From Rachycentron canadum (taxonomy: Eukaryota; Chordata; Actinopteri; Carangiformes; Rachycentridae): 64,000 nt of DNA. Positions 22,372-34,150 of the stretch are shown here, one piece after another. The translations under genes were made by a program, and so were the position numbers. Every line of letters starts with the position of its first letter. Positions within the stretch are counted from its first letter, which is position 1. A model generated the notes under the pieces. It ran no database searches and was not told the origin of the DNA. It was given only the letters and a program-made list of their open reading frames with translations. The DNA lies in NCBI GenBank assembly GCA_038496675.1, contig CM076653.1, forward strand, positions 11,033,275 to 11,097,274. The letters run 5' to 3'.

Positions 22372-23937
22372 ACATGCTTTCCCTGTAACCATCTCTTGGT
22401 ATATTGAGTGTTAATTTACAGTTACACAGCCCCCCTCTGGGGAGGGAGGGCCCCACTAACTCTTTATTTCTGTTTGAACGATGTTTCCTTTGCAAAAGCA
22501 GCTGCTAAAACAAAGACACAAAGAGAAAAAGCACTGCACTTACTGATGTCTACAAAAAACATTTTCTTCTCTCTGCAGCTCGGTCACAGGCAGAAACGCT
22601 GACCTCTCACCTGGTTTTGTAAGAGAAGCTTGTTTTGCATCGTCCGTGCAGTGAGACCCTGATTCAAAATCAAAATTATTCCAACTGGCATGTGACCAGA
22701 AAGGGAAGGGGAGTTGTTCAAAAGGACAGCATGAAGATACGAGGGAGAAATATCTCACTGCACCAACTCTGGCTTCACAGATGCTTTAATTCAGCACATG
22801 TGCACATGGAGAGCTTTATTCCAAAAACTCTGCTTCACTTTGTCCAAATCCAAGTCTGCATCGTGACATCAGTGTTGACAAACTCTAAACACTGGGTGGT
22901 AAATAAGTCAAAGCCCTTATTTTCAACTCCCACAGAGCATTTGCCAAATGCATGAGTCATGACAGTTAAATGAAAAGATGGCCCGACCCTTTCATGTCTG
23001 GAGGGTTTTGTTCATTAATGACCGGGGCTCGGCCCTGTGTCAGCAGGCTGGCTGCTAGCAGCGAAGGCCAGAAGGGACGTGAGGTGGTGCTAACACCCAC
23101 CACCATGTCGTGGCCTGGCACGGTCATGTGTTTTGGAAGGGGGAACTCATGGAAATCAGTGGGGCTTGGCCCAGCTTCACTCCCGCCTCAGCCCGCTAAT
23201 GGCTTTCCAAGTTTAGGGCTGCCATTTGTCAGCGTGACTGATATCCGCGCCATGAGGATCAATCTCTTTCCGTCATCCATCTCTTCAACATCAGAGGAAA
23301 AAGTACAGTGCTCCGACATGTTGGAGCCAGATTGGCATGGGCGTGCTCTGGAATCAAACTTGCAGGTAGGGCAGGAAGTGCACTGAGCATTGTGAAGATG
23401 AAGGAATACATTTGTTGCAGGACTGAAGTGAAAAGATAAAGACAAAACTTGGCATTCTCATTTTGTACATAATAGAGGAGCATTAGACACGGCCAGAAAA
23501 CCGCAGAAAGCAAGACAGGATGTTGAGATAGGCTGTTCCTATTCCTGGAACATTTTTAGTGGTCTATGAAAAACCAGGGGTCCATCTCTCCCCTCTCACT
23601 GCATTAAGTGATTCTTACTGAAGCCTTGCAAACAGGAAACATTAAGTCTCTCGAGGAAAGAGAGAAAGTGAGAGATTTCGCCTGCACAAGAGAGAACAGA
23701 GGGAGTGAATGAGGTGTGGTAAGTGAATATAAAGCAGAGGGGGGAAAAGTGGAGATGAGGGGAAAAAAGGAATGAAACATAGTTAGGGAGCAACAGTGTG
23801 AGGAGAGCAGCTGAAAGAGGTTGCGGGGGCCCCAGGTGAGCCCCGTGGTGGGTCATTTCACAGCCCTGTAGGCTGAGTAGCACTGACAGGTCAGCTGGAA
23901 GACTCGCTGCCAATAGAAACCCTCAACGGAAAGCCTC
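22372..23937. other. Unique sequence, no gene recognised
   Basis: The section 22970-23390 is GC-richer and repeat-free and could be conserved. The open frames on both strands (such as 22970-23386) have no family resemblance or splice context. Confidence 0.45.
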
Positions 23938-24004
23938 AACACACACACACACACACACATAAAACAGCACATGCGAACACACACACACGCGCACACACGC
24001 ACAC
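23938..24004 (+). repeat. (CA)n microsatellite, interrupted
   Basis: Two CA blocks are separated by TAAAACAGCACATGCGAA, and the second contains CG interruptions. Confidence 0.95.
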
Positions 24005-24757
24005 TTGCCTGCCTCCACCGCAAAATAATTTCCTTTTCAATCTGCCACACAATAACCAAGCCACTGTTTATTGACCTTTACCACGGCGCTTTTCACCAGG
24101 CAATCGCTTCCTTGGCTCAAAGCGCAGAAATATAGCTCTGACTGCTCAGCTCGTTGCTGGAAATACACCACCGTGCAGCTGGCTTTCATGCATTCACGGC
24201 TCGGGATCCACATCGGGATGTGTGGCGGCGAGTGCCTGGGGGAGGGAGCGTCTCCCTGACAGCTATGATGGTTGGATCATTAAGAAAAAAAAAAAAAAAA
24301 AAAAAAAAGAAAAGAAAGACAACTTGGTGTTATAACCGTCATTAGTGCGGTAACAAATCAATTAAAGGGAATCACAGCACTGAAGGCCTGTGTACACACG
24401 AGTGCCTGAGAGGCGTGAGCCTACACAGTCTGCATTCACAACGTAACGTTTGACGGTCACAGTCCCGGCTCAGACTGGAACCTGGCTGCTGCCGTCACAG
24501 TTTGTTCTGCCTGAATTAGAAGACGGTGCTTTGAAGCGAGGGTCTGGTAAATTAAAGGATACCAGTGAAGCAGGTCACGCTGTCCCTGCTTTACCAACCA
24601 CAGGCTGCTTCAATGGTTGTTACTGGACTGGCTTTGCCCCCAAGATACTTAGCTTCTCTTCCAAGAGCCCATTCAGACTTTCTTTGTTTGTTACCCTTAT
24701 AGGTTTTTACCCCATATGAGAATTGGAGTAGGTCACAAATGTTTTCTTCAGTGCAAA
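24005..24757. other. Unique sequence with A24 tract
   Basis: A24 lies at 24285-24308, followed by GAAAAGAAAG. Nothing else is recognised. Confidence 0.55.
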
Positions 24758-24915
24758 ATCTCAAGCCCCTTTCGCACTGGTCAAAAAACCTGCTAAGACC
24801 CACTAACGTCTGGCTTTGGTCAGCAATGGAAAAGACACGGGTCAAATCTGCAGTGTATTTATTAGCTTCAATGGGCATTGAACTAAACACAATACCTGTG
24901 TGAACCCGCAAATTT
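24758..24915 (+). repeat. Family-E repeat, copy 1
   Basis: AAGCCCCTTTCGCACTGG, ACCTGCTAAGACC and TTGGTCAGCAATGGAAAAGA occur in the same order as related words at 46359-46440 (AAAGCCTCTTTTCCACTAG, GACCTGCTAACA, TAGTCAGTAATAGAAAAGG). The two copies are diverged. The class is unknown. Confidence 0.55.
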
Positions 24916-25244
24916 TGAGTCGTCAACCCAGAGATGAGACGTGAGAGAAACTCAGCAGTGGAAAAATGGTCAATGGTCAGCGTCCTTCATCCAAGTACAT
25001 CCAACTGTTTTTATGACAACAATCTTAGGTGGATAATGCTTCACCCATCCGCTTTTCAAAACTGAAGCGTTACTTTTCAACACTCCTGTATCCAAGACAT
25101 CAGTTGTTTATTATATTTCTGCCTTGGTTCCTTCTCTTTGGTTAGGCCACACTATATAGTTGTGTAGTTTTGTGATAGAGTCCATCACAAGTTCCCAGAT
25201 TTAAAAAAAATTTTTTATTAAATTTGATTAAAAAACAGACACTT

Positions 25245-25356
25245 AAAAAGCTAGAATCTGAAAAACATTTAGCATTTTTTGCTAAAAAAAAATTACTGAA
25301 ACAAATTAAATCGATCACCAAATTAGTTGCCTGATCAATTAGTCAACTTGTGCTTT
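25245..25356 (+). mobile_element. Family-D hAT-like element, partial copy
   Basis: The AT-rich words GCTAGAATCTGAAAAACATT, AAATTACTGAAACAAATTAA, ATCGATCACCAAATTAGTTG and CAATTAGTCAAC follow the order of the 3' half of the family-D element. The terminal GGTTGCAGC-type end is not preserved. Confidence 0.5.
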
Positions 25357-27216
25357 GGCAGGGCCTCAGGAAAAAGCAGAACCTTGATCTCAAGAGATTT
25401 TCCTGGTAAAGTCAAGGATAAGTGAGAATAAATGTAAAATTCCTCCATAGAACAGACTGGCACAGGGAGCGATTTTTTACCACTGAATGGTTTCATTCTT
25501 TGGAGACTTTATTATTTGTTTATTTGTTGTTTGTTTCAAGGATTTGGAAGCTCTCCATCCCTTCTCAGGGATGAGAATTAGAGGTGGTGAGGCAGCCACG
25601 GTGGATTCGTCGAGGTGGCAACCTTCCGCTGCCAAGCGAATGCCGGTGACAAGCGCGAGTCCTATTTGGCTGATGAGCAGCGGGGAAGCAGGTGGGCAGG
25701 CTGAGGCTTATCTGCCAAAACAGCCGGGGTTACACCACACCTCCTGCCGCAAATACTGCCACGACTCAACGACCACACGCTGGGAGAATGAGAGGGTAGC
25801 AACAGGAAGGGAGATATAAGAGAACAGAGAGGCAGAGATACGGTAGGTTCTGGGAGCAGATCAGCAGCAGGCACACAAAAAAAGCAGGAGAATCATTAGA
25901 TCCTGTAGCTGTAGGAAGTTGCTGTTTGCAGGGAAAGCAAGAGAATACAGGTGGAGGTGAAATAGGACTGGAAGCTGGAAGTGTGTTTGGAGTATTGGCT
26001 TGTTTCAGGGTTGAAAAATTATAATAGTAATTTTTGCCATTTATCACCACTTGAGTTTGGCTCCAAAACCATCCATGATAACCTGTTAAAAATTTCAATG
26101 ATACTGATGATTTAAACACTTTCATAAAAAATCATTACATTTTATTGAGCTAAAAACCTGAAATCCAGTCACGTAGCTGTTTCAGTGCCTTACAGACCAA
26201 GCAAGACAATATCTCAAATATATTTTGACACTTCCAAAAACAAATCCCAAAGATGACGTTGGTTCCTATATCACACTATTGATCTCGATTGATAGGGCAG
26301 TTCTAGTTTGCAGGAGGAAAGAACAAGAAGGGAAGCAGAAAGAAACAAACAGAACATCAACTGAAAATGAGCCGAGATCACCTGTATTCACCAGATAAAC
26401 CCCTCTGCTGCAACACACCGTCACTCCACCGGGGGCACTGTCACATCATCTCCAGGGCGTCTGAAGCGTTGAGCTCCAGGCTCCCTGTCAAACAGCTCTG
26501 CTGGGCTTTTGTAAGGAAGTGTGAATGTGGCATCCCAGGTGCCAGTTTAATTGAGACCTTGGTATTGCCGTTTGAGTGAAAAGAAAAGATTGTAGGGAGG
26601 ATACGGCTGACATTACACCTGCGTGCGAACAGCTGATTACACAGTGGGACGCCTCTAAATGAAGCCTGAAACGAGGACTCTATCTGCCTATGTTTCATTA
26701 ATGCACTCCCAAGTCTTAGGGCAATATTCAAACAGAGAAGGATCCATCTGCAGGTCTGGCTGCTGGATATAAACAAAGGTTCTTCTTTCTGCAATGTTAC
26801 AACATTACAGCCCCCCCCACCCCCATCTGATTGATGAAAGTGCCATGTCTGCAAGCACCTCTTTTACATAGTGGAGAGCCTTCCCTGCAGCCCCGCCATT
26901 CATCATCTGAGAGTGGGACGGCAGCATTCATCTTAATGCATTACAGACGCACAACAGGTTCGAGGTCACACACTGCTGCCATGAATCTATAGGTCTGATT
27001 CTAAAGGGGAGGAGAGATGGGATTTTTCTTTTTTTTTTTTTTCTGGAGGGGTGGGTTTGCAGAGACATATGAGCTGAACAATATTGTCAGCTTCATGTTC
27101 TTATCACCTCACTAACAACATGTGAGGACAGGCCATCGACAGGCTGCCCTGACAAACTCTTGTATGTTGTATGATGGTGTTCTGGCATTAAAGGGGAATT
27201 ACGTCAATTTTACACT
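25357..27216. other. Unique sequence, no gene recognised
   Basis: Mostly unremarkable. The block 26380-26900 is repeat-free and may be conserved. Overlapping opposite-strand frames at 25487-25874 and 26367-26854 look random. Confidence 0.45.
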
Positions 27217-27239
27217 AAAAAAAAAAAAAAAAAAAAAAA
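27217..27239 (+). repeat. A23 homopolymer
   Basis: Uninterrupted run of 23 A residues. Confidence 0.95.
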
Positions 27240-28315
27240 TCAGCTTACTGTTTATTACACAGCTAGTTAGAAATGTTGTATTACAGCATTTATAACTCTG
27301 GAGGAGCCTTGTCAAGTCTGTTGAGTTAATGTCATCAGTGTTTTGCTGCTGCTGGGGTTTGACCACGTCACAGCTGTGCTACCAGATGCAGAACTGACGG
27401 CTGTGCGAGTCTGCTGAGAGCTTTGCAGGATCAGTGGCGTCCGCTGCGGTTGCCTTCACATGTCACACAACCAATCTGACAATAATGCATCTGAAGCCAC
27501 GATTGTGTACTATTCACAAATAAGCTTTTCCAAGTATTTATATTTACTCACCGTGACTGAAAGCACCTTGACTGAAATCAATTTATCCCAATTCTCTGTG
27601 GTTATTGCAGCAAAAAGAGTAAATTACAACAGAGGCAGTGACATTTAAAAGTGGACGAAGATGTGAACGTAGATGGTTTCACTGTAGCCTACTAAGTGCA
27701 ACTTTATGATCCTTTTCTGGCTTCAACTGCTGCATCAAAACCTGTCATGAGGAAGATTAAAAGCGGAGGGAGGGAATTCAAAGCCTCCAAGAAAACACAG
27801 GGGAAGCAGACGAGTGCAGAGCAATAATGAAACGGCTAAAGGTCACAATATAATGCTGTAAAAAAAACAAACGACTTTCCCTTCCTTTGAATTCAAGACG
27901 CCGAGCTTCTAATTACAACTATGCAAAGTTTAATGGTGTATGGAAATTCAAGAACGAGTACGTGCATGTCTCTCTCTGCATCTACGAGCTAAAGAGTGTG
28001 CAGTGCAGTGAGACAGATCTGAAGACTACAAACTAAAAAAAAAAAAAACAAAAAAACAAGATGTCAAGATGTTCAAGATGTGGTGAATCAAACACACGTT
28101 GCTTCGACAAGAAGTATAGTGCACAGGAAAGGAAAATTACCATGATGAGTATAATCAAATTGACTAAGGGGCTTGTCCATGGGATTGCTACTCAGTGTGA
28201 CAGCCCCTGCTACCTTTGGCACTAAATTACAAGGACACTAAAGCAAAGTGTTTGCCTCAGCAAGTGAGCAAATACTTCTTTATTTTCTTGCTTTGCCTTG
28301 CTCCTCTTGGCATGA
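27240..28315. other. Unique sequence, nothing recognised
   Basis: No supported feature except short A-runs near 28035-28057. Confidence 0.5.
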
Positions 28316-28933
28316 AGGTGGTGGTGGTCGTGGTGGTGGGGGTAGGAGGGGGTAATTGGCATGCAAGCTTCAGCGGGGCGGTTACACGAGCCAGGTCCCG
28401 AGCCCGGGTCGCGGAGCACAACGGCTCTGCTGTGCCCCGCAAAAAATTAGTTTAGAGCTGTGATTCAGCAACAGGGTGAGACCCCTGTACAGCGGCGCTG
28501 ATGCCATCCATCACTGCAAATCCATTTCTCTGGCAGAACAACTGAGCCACGCTATCATCACCCCCACCACCACCACCACCACACTTACTACCCCCCCCCA
28601 CCTCCTCCCACCGTCACCTCCCACACACAGAACAGCTCAGCAGCAGGTAGAAAGAAATTCAAATTCAGACAATGCAGGTTTTTAAATAGTGATGCAGTGA
28701 TGTTTTAGGGCTGACGCTGTTGTTGTATGGGGGGGGGTTCACAATTTCAAATGAGTGTCCTTCCTTCCAACTACAACAACTATGTTACCATTGCCAGGTT
28801 TAATCATATCAACCCCCCCCCCCCCCCCCCCCCCATTTAAAGGGATCTGGAGAGAGTGGGGAGAAATGAGTTCAAGCTGATGTGGAAGAAAGACAATGCC
28901 TGGGATTCAGCCGAGGAAGGTGGGGGGGGGGGG
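28316..28933. repeat. G/C-homopolymer and GGT/CCA repeat cluster
   Basis: Within about 620 bp there are (GGT)n-like repeats at 28316-28352, (CCA)n at 28561-28582 followed by C9, then G10 (28729-28738), C22 (28813-28834) and G12 (28922-28933). Such tracts can form G-quadruplex or i-motif structures and are unstable in length. Sequence accuracy here may also be reduced. Confidence 0.9.
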
Positions 28934-30384
28934 CAGCTGATCGACTCTTCTCATTAACTTTGCCCAGGCCTGGGGAGAGCTCGAAGAGGGAGGGAGGGAG
29001 GATTGGTTTAATGAAGACTCCTGCAGAGAGGGTCCGTCTCGCCTACTGTGCGGCCCTGTGAATAAGCCTGGCAGACAGATGGGCTCAGGAATTGATCAGT
29101 GGAGACTGTCTTTGGAGACCTGCACAGACTCGAACACTGTGTTTTAGTTGAGGTGGGACACACAATCAAGGATATCAAAGGCGATGAAATGTCACTGGAA
29201 TTTACTACCGGTGGGAGAAAACTCCAACGGTGCACAGTCTAAATTGGAGTTTCATTTGAGATGACGGCACTGGAGAGGCCCGCAGAACTTCAAAACCAAA
29301 CCACTCGTGCTTATTATTTATCAGACTGGCACGTCGGTCCAGACTGCTGAATCAGTCCTTGAAAGGATCTGCTTGGATCTGAAGCCGCGGACGTCTAGAA
29401 ATGGAGGCTATTTGGCCCCTTGCCTCTGCGTTGTCCTTCTGAGAGCTGTCCCCCTTTCAGCCCGGGCTCTGTGTGGCATCTATCTTTCATACGAGTGACA
29501 ACGCCTCACAGCCCTGTGCTGCCACTCTCATTTTCATCGTCTATTGTTCCAGGCTCAGAGATTCAGCCCGGCACAGCGAGCCCTGCAATTCTGTCATCTC
29601 CAAAAAGCTCAATACTTGCCTGCACTGCTGATAAGCAGCCAAACACTGAGGTGATGAATAAATCACAATACAGCACACACACACTTACTGACACAAGGAG
29701 GAGGCCTATTTATTTGGTGTATTTTGGGTTATTTTGGAGAATTCTGAATCCAATCTGGCGTACAGCTTCATGCTGTATCATTTGGTGGAGGTTCAAAGAT
29801 CACTGCTGGCAGTAACGATGTGTGTATCATTCTTTTCCGAAGTGCTATCCGCTCAGAAAAGCACTGAACAAAGCTAAATATTACAGTCTAATGTCATAAA
29901 ATATTTTTATACCAGTCTGGTTTCAAATGAAGAAGATGTCCTAGTTTAAAAATGAAAAGCAGCCATTTTCATATCAAGCCTGCAACAAAATGTATGGTCT
30001 GTAATCAGCACATTTTAGATACACAAACCAAATCCGGTGCCTTTTATTTTTTATTAACAGCAAGAAGAAGTGCACGTACTCCTGTGCCCTAAACAGAAAC
30101 TACACAGCCTTCATTTTGATTCTTCTCTCCCTCCCTGCTGCAATTTCATGCAGTTCTCTTTTTTTTTTTTTTCCACAAATCATGCAGGGTTCTCCGAACG
30201 CTCTTAACCTTTCCTGCAAAACAGCTGAGGCTAAAGTTATAACTCAAGAGACTAGCACGTGTACCGCCAGAGAACAATAATGTGTTGAACCGAACCCACA
30301 ATCCATTTCCTCTCTTATTTTCTGCCATGTTCTTTAGTGCTTTACTAACTGTCCTACTCGTCAACCAACTTCAATAACATCACG
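28934..30384. other. Unique sequence, no gene recognised
   Basis: Repeat-free except for a short T13 run near 30160. The section 29000-29630 is moderately GC-rich. The frame at 29420-29815 has no recognisable domain. Confidence 0.45.
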
Positions 30385-30532
30385 TGGGCGAGCCGATAGC
30401 CGAGTGGTGAGGGCAAATGCTCTGAACAGGAGTCCCCAGTTCGATTCCAGACTCTTGTCATTCCCCTTCTCTATCCTATTTCCCGTCTCTCTACACTTGT
30501 CCTATCACATAATAAAAGGCACAAAAGAAGAA
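30385..30532 (+). repeat. tRNA-derived SINE, best preserved copy
   Basis: The head resembles a tRNA. TAGCCGAGTGG at 30397-30407 fits the pol III A-box consensus at every constrained position, and AGTTCGATTCC at 30438-30448 differs from the B-box consensus only at its first base. The body is pyrimidine-rich and ends in AATAAAAGGCAC with a short (AAG)-type tail. The SINE copies at 0.6, 3.2, 63.5 and 63.7 kb share the body. It is not a functional tRNA gene: no acceptor stem or CCA-proximal pairing is apparent. Confidence 0.8.
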
Positions 30533-31849
30533 GAAGTTCTCATCTGTGTAGAATTTTACAAAATTTACATTTTTTCCTGACAAACCTCTGGAATAGTAGA
30601 CATGCATTCTGGGACATAATATGTGACAAGTTCCAGTTGGACTGTTATTGATCAATTTCTTAAATTAGTCTTTGATTATGTTCTGGCTGCCGACTAATGG
30701 ATGGTTTCTGAGGGGAATCCTCAGGGACACTGGCTCTCAGATGCAGCAGTAGTAGTTTGTAGCTTGAAATAAAGCAACGATGATTAATACTAAAGAAGAG
30801 CCTCTAAAGATGTCACCAAGTTTATCGAAGAATGGTTTTCACATGTGCTGTGCGAATGGAAATTGTCTTCCATCTCTTGCGTTGGTGCCCTGAGATAAGG
30901 TTGCGTGTCTGTGACAAATTTTTTTTGACATGTGTCAACGGCCTGAAACCGACCTGGCGAAGAAAGTGCATTGAGTTCGACAGATTCTTGTAGTTGGATC
31001 TGTGGCGCCCAGAGGGGGGTGGGGGTGCTCCAACAATTCAGGCCTTACACCGTCACCATAGTTACCACTGCCTGACACCTCTGGCAATGGCAAATGGACT
31101 GACCACAGTGGAACATTTGAGACGACACTGGCACAGCCTGTGTAGATCGTCACACAATAAAGACCTCGGGGAATGAGGGAACGGTCACCGAGAGCCAGTT
31201 ACATTTAGAGGAAGCGAAGAACTTCGTGGACAAACACGGCGGAGGGTGAAAAGGGGGACAGCGCTGGCAGGGCGACCATTTTCAGCCGGCGTATAGTGGA
31301 ATGTTAATTAGGCCTCGCAAAGACAAGACACCTCCCTCTTAAATGTCACGTCCTGGTGAGGAGAGAGTGCGAGCGGCGATGGGGTTTTGTTGACTTCTGT
31401 CAGGAGAAGGTTGGTTGCGGTTTGTTTGCCTTTCCAGTGGCAATTTCTTTTCTGTTCTCTTTACCCCGAGCATTTTCTCTTAACATTCTCCTGCTCCTTC
31501 TCTCAGTCCTTCTGTTATGCTGTTTACTCTGTGATGAATGGCTCTATTTCAAGTTGAGCATTTTTTTTCTTTTAGCTGGAATAGATTACAATCTGTGCAA
31601 TTGTGCAGAAACAAGATTGATCTTGGTAAGAAAAAAAAAAAAAAAAAACGGGGAGTGGGCAGCAGAGGAAGGAAAATATTGACTGCAACTGCACTTCAGT
31701 CTAATGTTGAAATTTCCAGACTCTTTTTTTTTTCTTTGATAGGAAGCTTTTCAGACGGCTACCACTCTTAGAAACAGGTCTTGATAAGATGCGGTGGTGG
31801 GGGAGGCCAAGAGAGGAGTGTAAACAAATTTTTGCGGTGGTTTGTAATG
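30533..31849. other. Unique sequence, no gene recognised
   Basis: A18 lies at 31631-31648. The short segment 31576-31625, between a strong polypyrimidine acceptor and a GTAAG donor, is discussed among the rejected items. Confidence 0.45.
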
Positions 31850-32290
31850 AGACATGACAGGGTGAGAATACTGTGGCCTTTCAAATGGCAGACCTCGTTA
31901 TCAGCCTGGTTTCATTGCCTCACAGGGGCAGAGATTCAGATAATGGGGCATCAGTAATGAAGGCTTGGACAGGAGACCTGCTGAAGCCTAATATGAGAGG
32001 TTGCTCACCCAATGAGTTAAAGCGCCAGTGAAATTGTACACGTGTGTGTGCTGTTCTGCCACCTACATGAATCACAAGAAGATCCATTGTGAGCAATCCT
32101 TCTCATAATCAGGTTAGAGGCTGTGCTTCGACTATTTTCCATGATTTATTGTTAATATAGTGTCTAAAGAATGGCCCGGGGTTCCCACTGAATATTAAGC
32201 AATACCTAAAATTACTTGAAATAATAATTGCCTCCCTCACAATTCAACCAAAATTAATCACACAGGGCAAGTGGATTGGAAAATGAATCC
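31850..32290. promoter_or_regulatory. Candidate conserved non-coding block
   Basis: A repeat-free block with dense AT-rich binding-like words (CATGATTTATTGTTAATA near 32140, AATAATAATTGCC near 32222, AAAATTAATCACAC near 32250) and CAATTAG/ATTAATC-type homeodomain cores. It has no coding frame. The texture fits an enhancer, but only alignment with other fish could show conservation. Confidence 0.25.
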
Positions 32291-33690
32291 CCTCCTGCTA
32301 AGGTGAGAGGAGAACTGTGATTTCCAACAGGGACTCAGGGCGGGTTTGGTCATGGCAGTTAATGTGAAAACTAAATAAGTAAAGTTTTTTAATAATCATT
32401 TGGAGGGAGAGGGGGTTGTGTGCAAGTCTTTAATTGCATGACTTACTTAACCAAAGGTATTGGAGGAAGTCGGAGGAGTAGCAGTAGGCGTTGCGGTACA
32501 ATAACTCACAAGCCTTCAGGTTGCCTCTCCTCCCTCTTCCTCCAGGAGTGAAAGAGAAATGATTTTACATTCTCCAGCTGGATGCCAGGGGAGAGTGAAA
32601 GGAGAGGGGGGAATGAGTCTTATGGAGCAGTGGAGAAAAAAAAAAAAAAAAACCTGTCCAAGGTCTAGGGAATTGAATGGTTTACATGCTGGCTGCCAGC
32701 TTACATTTCGTCTTAGTGTCACAATTTGTTTGGGAGCATCACGGACGCTCTAAAAAGAGCGGGCTCTCTCCCAAAGCCTCCCCACCAGCTGAAGAGTTGC
32801 TAAACGTCACTCATGATCATTCAGCCACCAGAGAGAGAGGAGAGAGAGGGAGTAAACAGGAGAGAGAGGGAGAGAGAGGGAGGAAAAATAGAGTAAAAAA
32901 AGGACAAAATAAAAAGAAAGCAATAGAGAGACAGTGATGATGCAAAAACAAAAAAAAATAAAAAAAAAATAGACATGGGCGTAAGAAATAAAAAAGACAG
33001 TGAAAAATACTCAGGCATGTTAATCCTTGTCTCCTCTAGTGCCCAGTCTAAGTCAGAGCTGAGAACAGGCCTGAAGTCGACCGGTTTATAGATATCCAAA
33101 AACTGTTTCGCTGTCATGTTGGAACAAAGAAAAAAAAAAAAAATCAAAGTTTGTTTCTGTCAAACTGATGCCGTCTACAGGATACATGCCTACTCTCATC
33201 TTCCCTGCAATGGTAGCAAAGAGCGTGGGAACGGCTTCCAGAGCACTGCATGGAGGCGGGGACTGACCCTGACTTATCGACCAGCGCTTGCAACGCACGT
33301 CTTCCTGCCTGACATGGCCGGGTCTGGTTAAAAATGGAGCCTATTGATTACAAAAAACCTATATGCATATTTACCCCCCCCCCCAAGAGTACTGAAACTA
33401 ACAGGACAAAGTGATGTTTACATAACGCAGTGCATACCTTATTACACAGGTACAGTACAGGTATTAATCTTCATCTGTTGGACCAGTGGGTTTCCACCCC
33501 TTATTGACAGACTTATGCTTCATTTACAACATGACTATTCACATATTCCATCACTTAACACATCAGCAGAACTGATCATGCTCATTTTTACAAAAAATAG
33601 AGCTCAGGCTCAAAATGCATTGCAAGGCCTTTTCCCTATCATGGTAGCAAGGTTTATGATGATTGGGCAGAGGTTTTAATGAGTTATGGC
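32291..33690. other. Unique sequence with purine-rich tracts
   Basis: A17 lies at 32636-32652, an AG-rich tract at 32829-32884, A-rich words to 32975 and C10 near 33376. The open frames on both strands are driven by these tracts. Confidence 0.5.
32829..32884 (+). repeat. (GA)n-like purine tract
   Basis: GAGAGAGAGGAGAGAGAGGG-type sequence, all purine apart from two short interruptions. Confidence 0.9.
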
Positions 33691-34150
33691 CAAGTGTCAA
33701 CCCACTGAGACGTCACCCTTTGGGTTTGTCAACTGCTGTTTTGAATTTAGTCATTCGGCTGTCGCCATGTTGGGTTTTTGAAACCAGAAGAAACTATATC
33801 TGTGGGAGAAGGTGAACCTGAAGGGGAGTGGGGAGTGGATCTGACCTGCTCTGTGCTCTATCCTGATTGTCAGACAGGAGCAGTCAGTCACTGTCTAGAC
33901 CCGCCCTCTAAATGGAACCATCATTTAAAAAATGATCATGTTGTACTGAAGACTTGAAACTAGAGACTGAGACCATAAACTCATTCGGAAAACGTTTACT
34001 GAGCTAATAAATCAAGGGAGAAGTAGGGACATTTTCCCATAGACTTCAATACAATCTGACTTCTTTAACAACCAGTGGAGTCGCCCCCTGATGGTCATTA
34101 GAGAGAATGAAAGTTTAAGGCTCTTCCACTTTTAGACACCATCTACAGTT
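33691..34150 (+). repeat. Family-A interspersed element, copy 5 (longest)
   Basis: A complete-looking copy from CAAGTGTCAACCCACTGAGA through GGGTTTTTGAAACCAGAAGA, GAGACTGAGACCATAAACTC and CCAGTGGAGTCGCCCCCTG to CCACTTTTAGACACC. It is the best reference in the window for the order of the blocks. Confidence 0.85.

Noticed and set aside
30385..30460. Stand-alone tRNA gene
   Set aside because: A and B boxes are present, but the acceptor stem cannot be formed and the same body recurs in other SINE copies; it is a SINE head.
31576..31625. 50-bp exon-like segment after a strong polypyrimidine acceptor (TTTTTTTTCTTTTAG)
   Set aside because: Too short to judge, two frames open, and the donor runs into an A18 tract.
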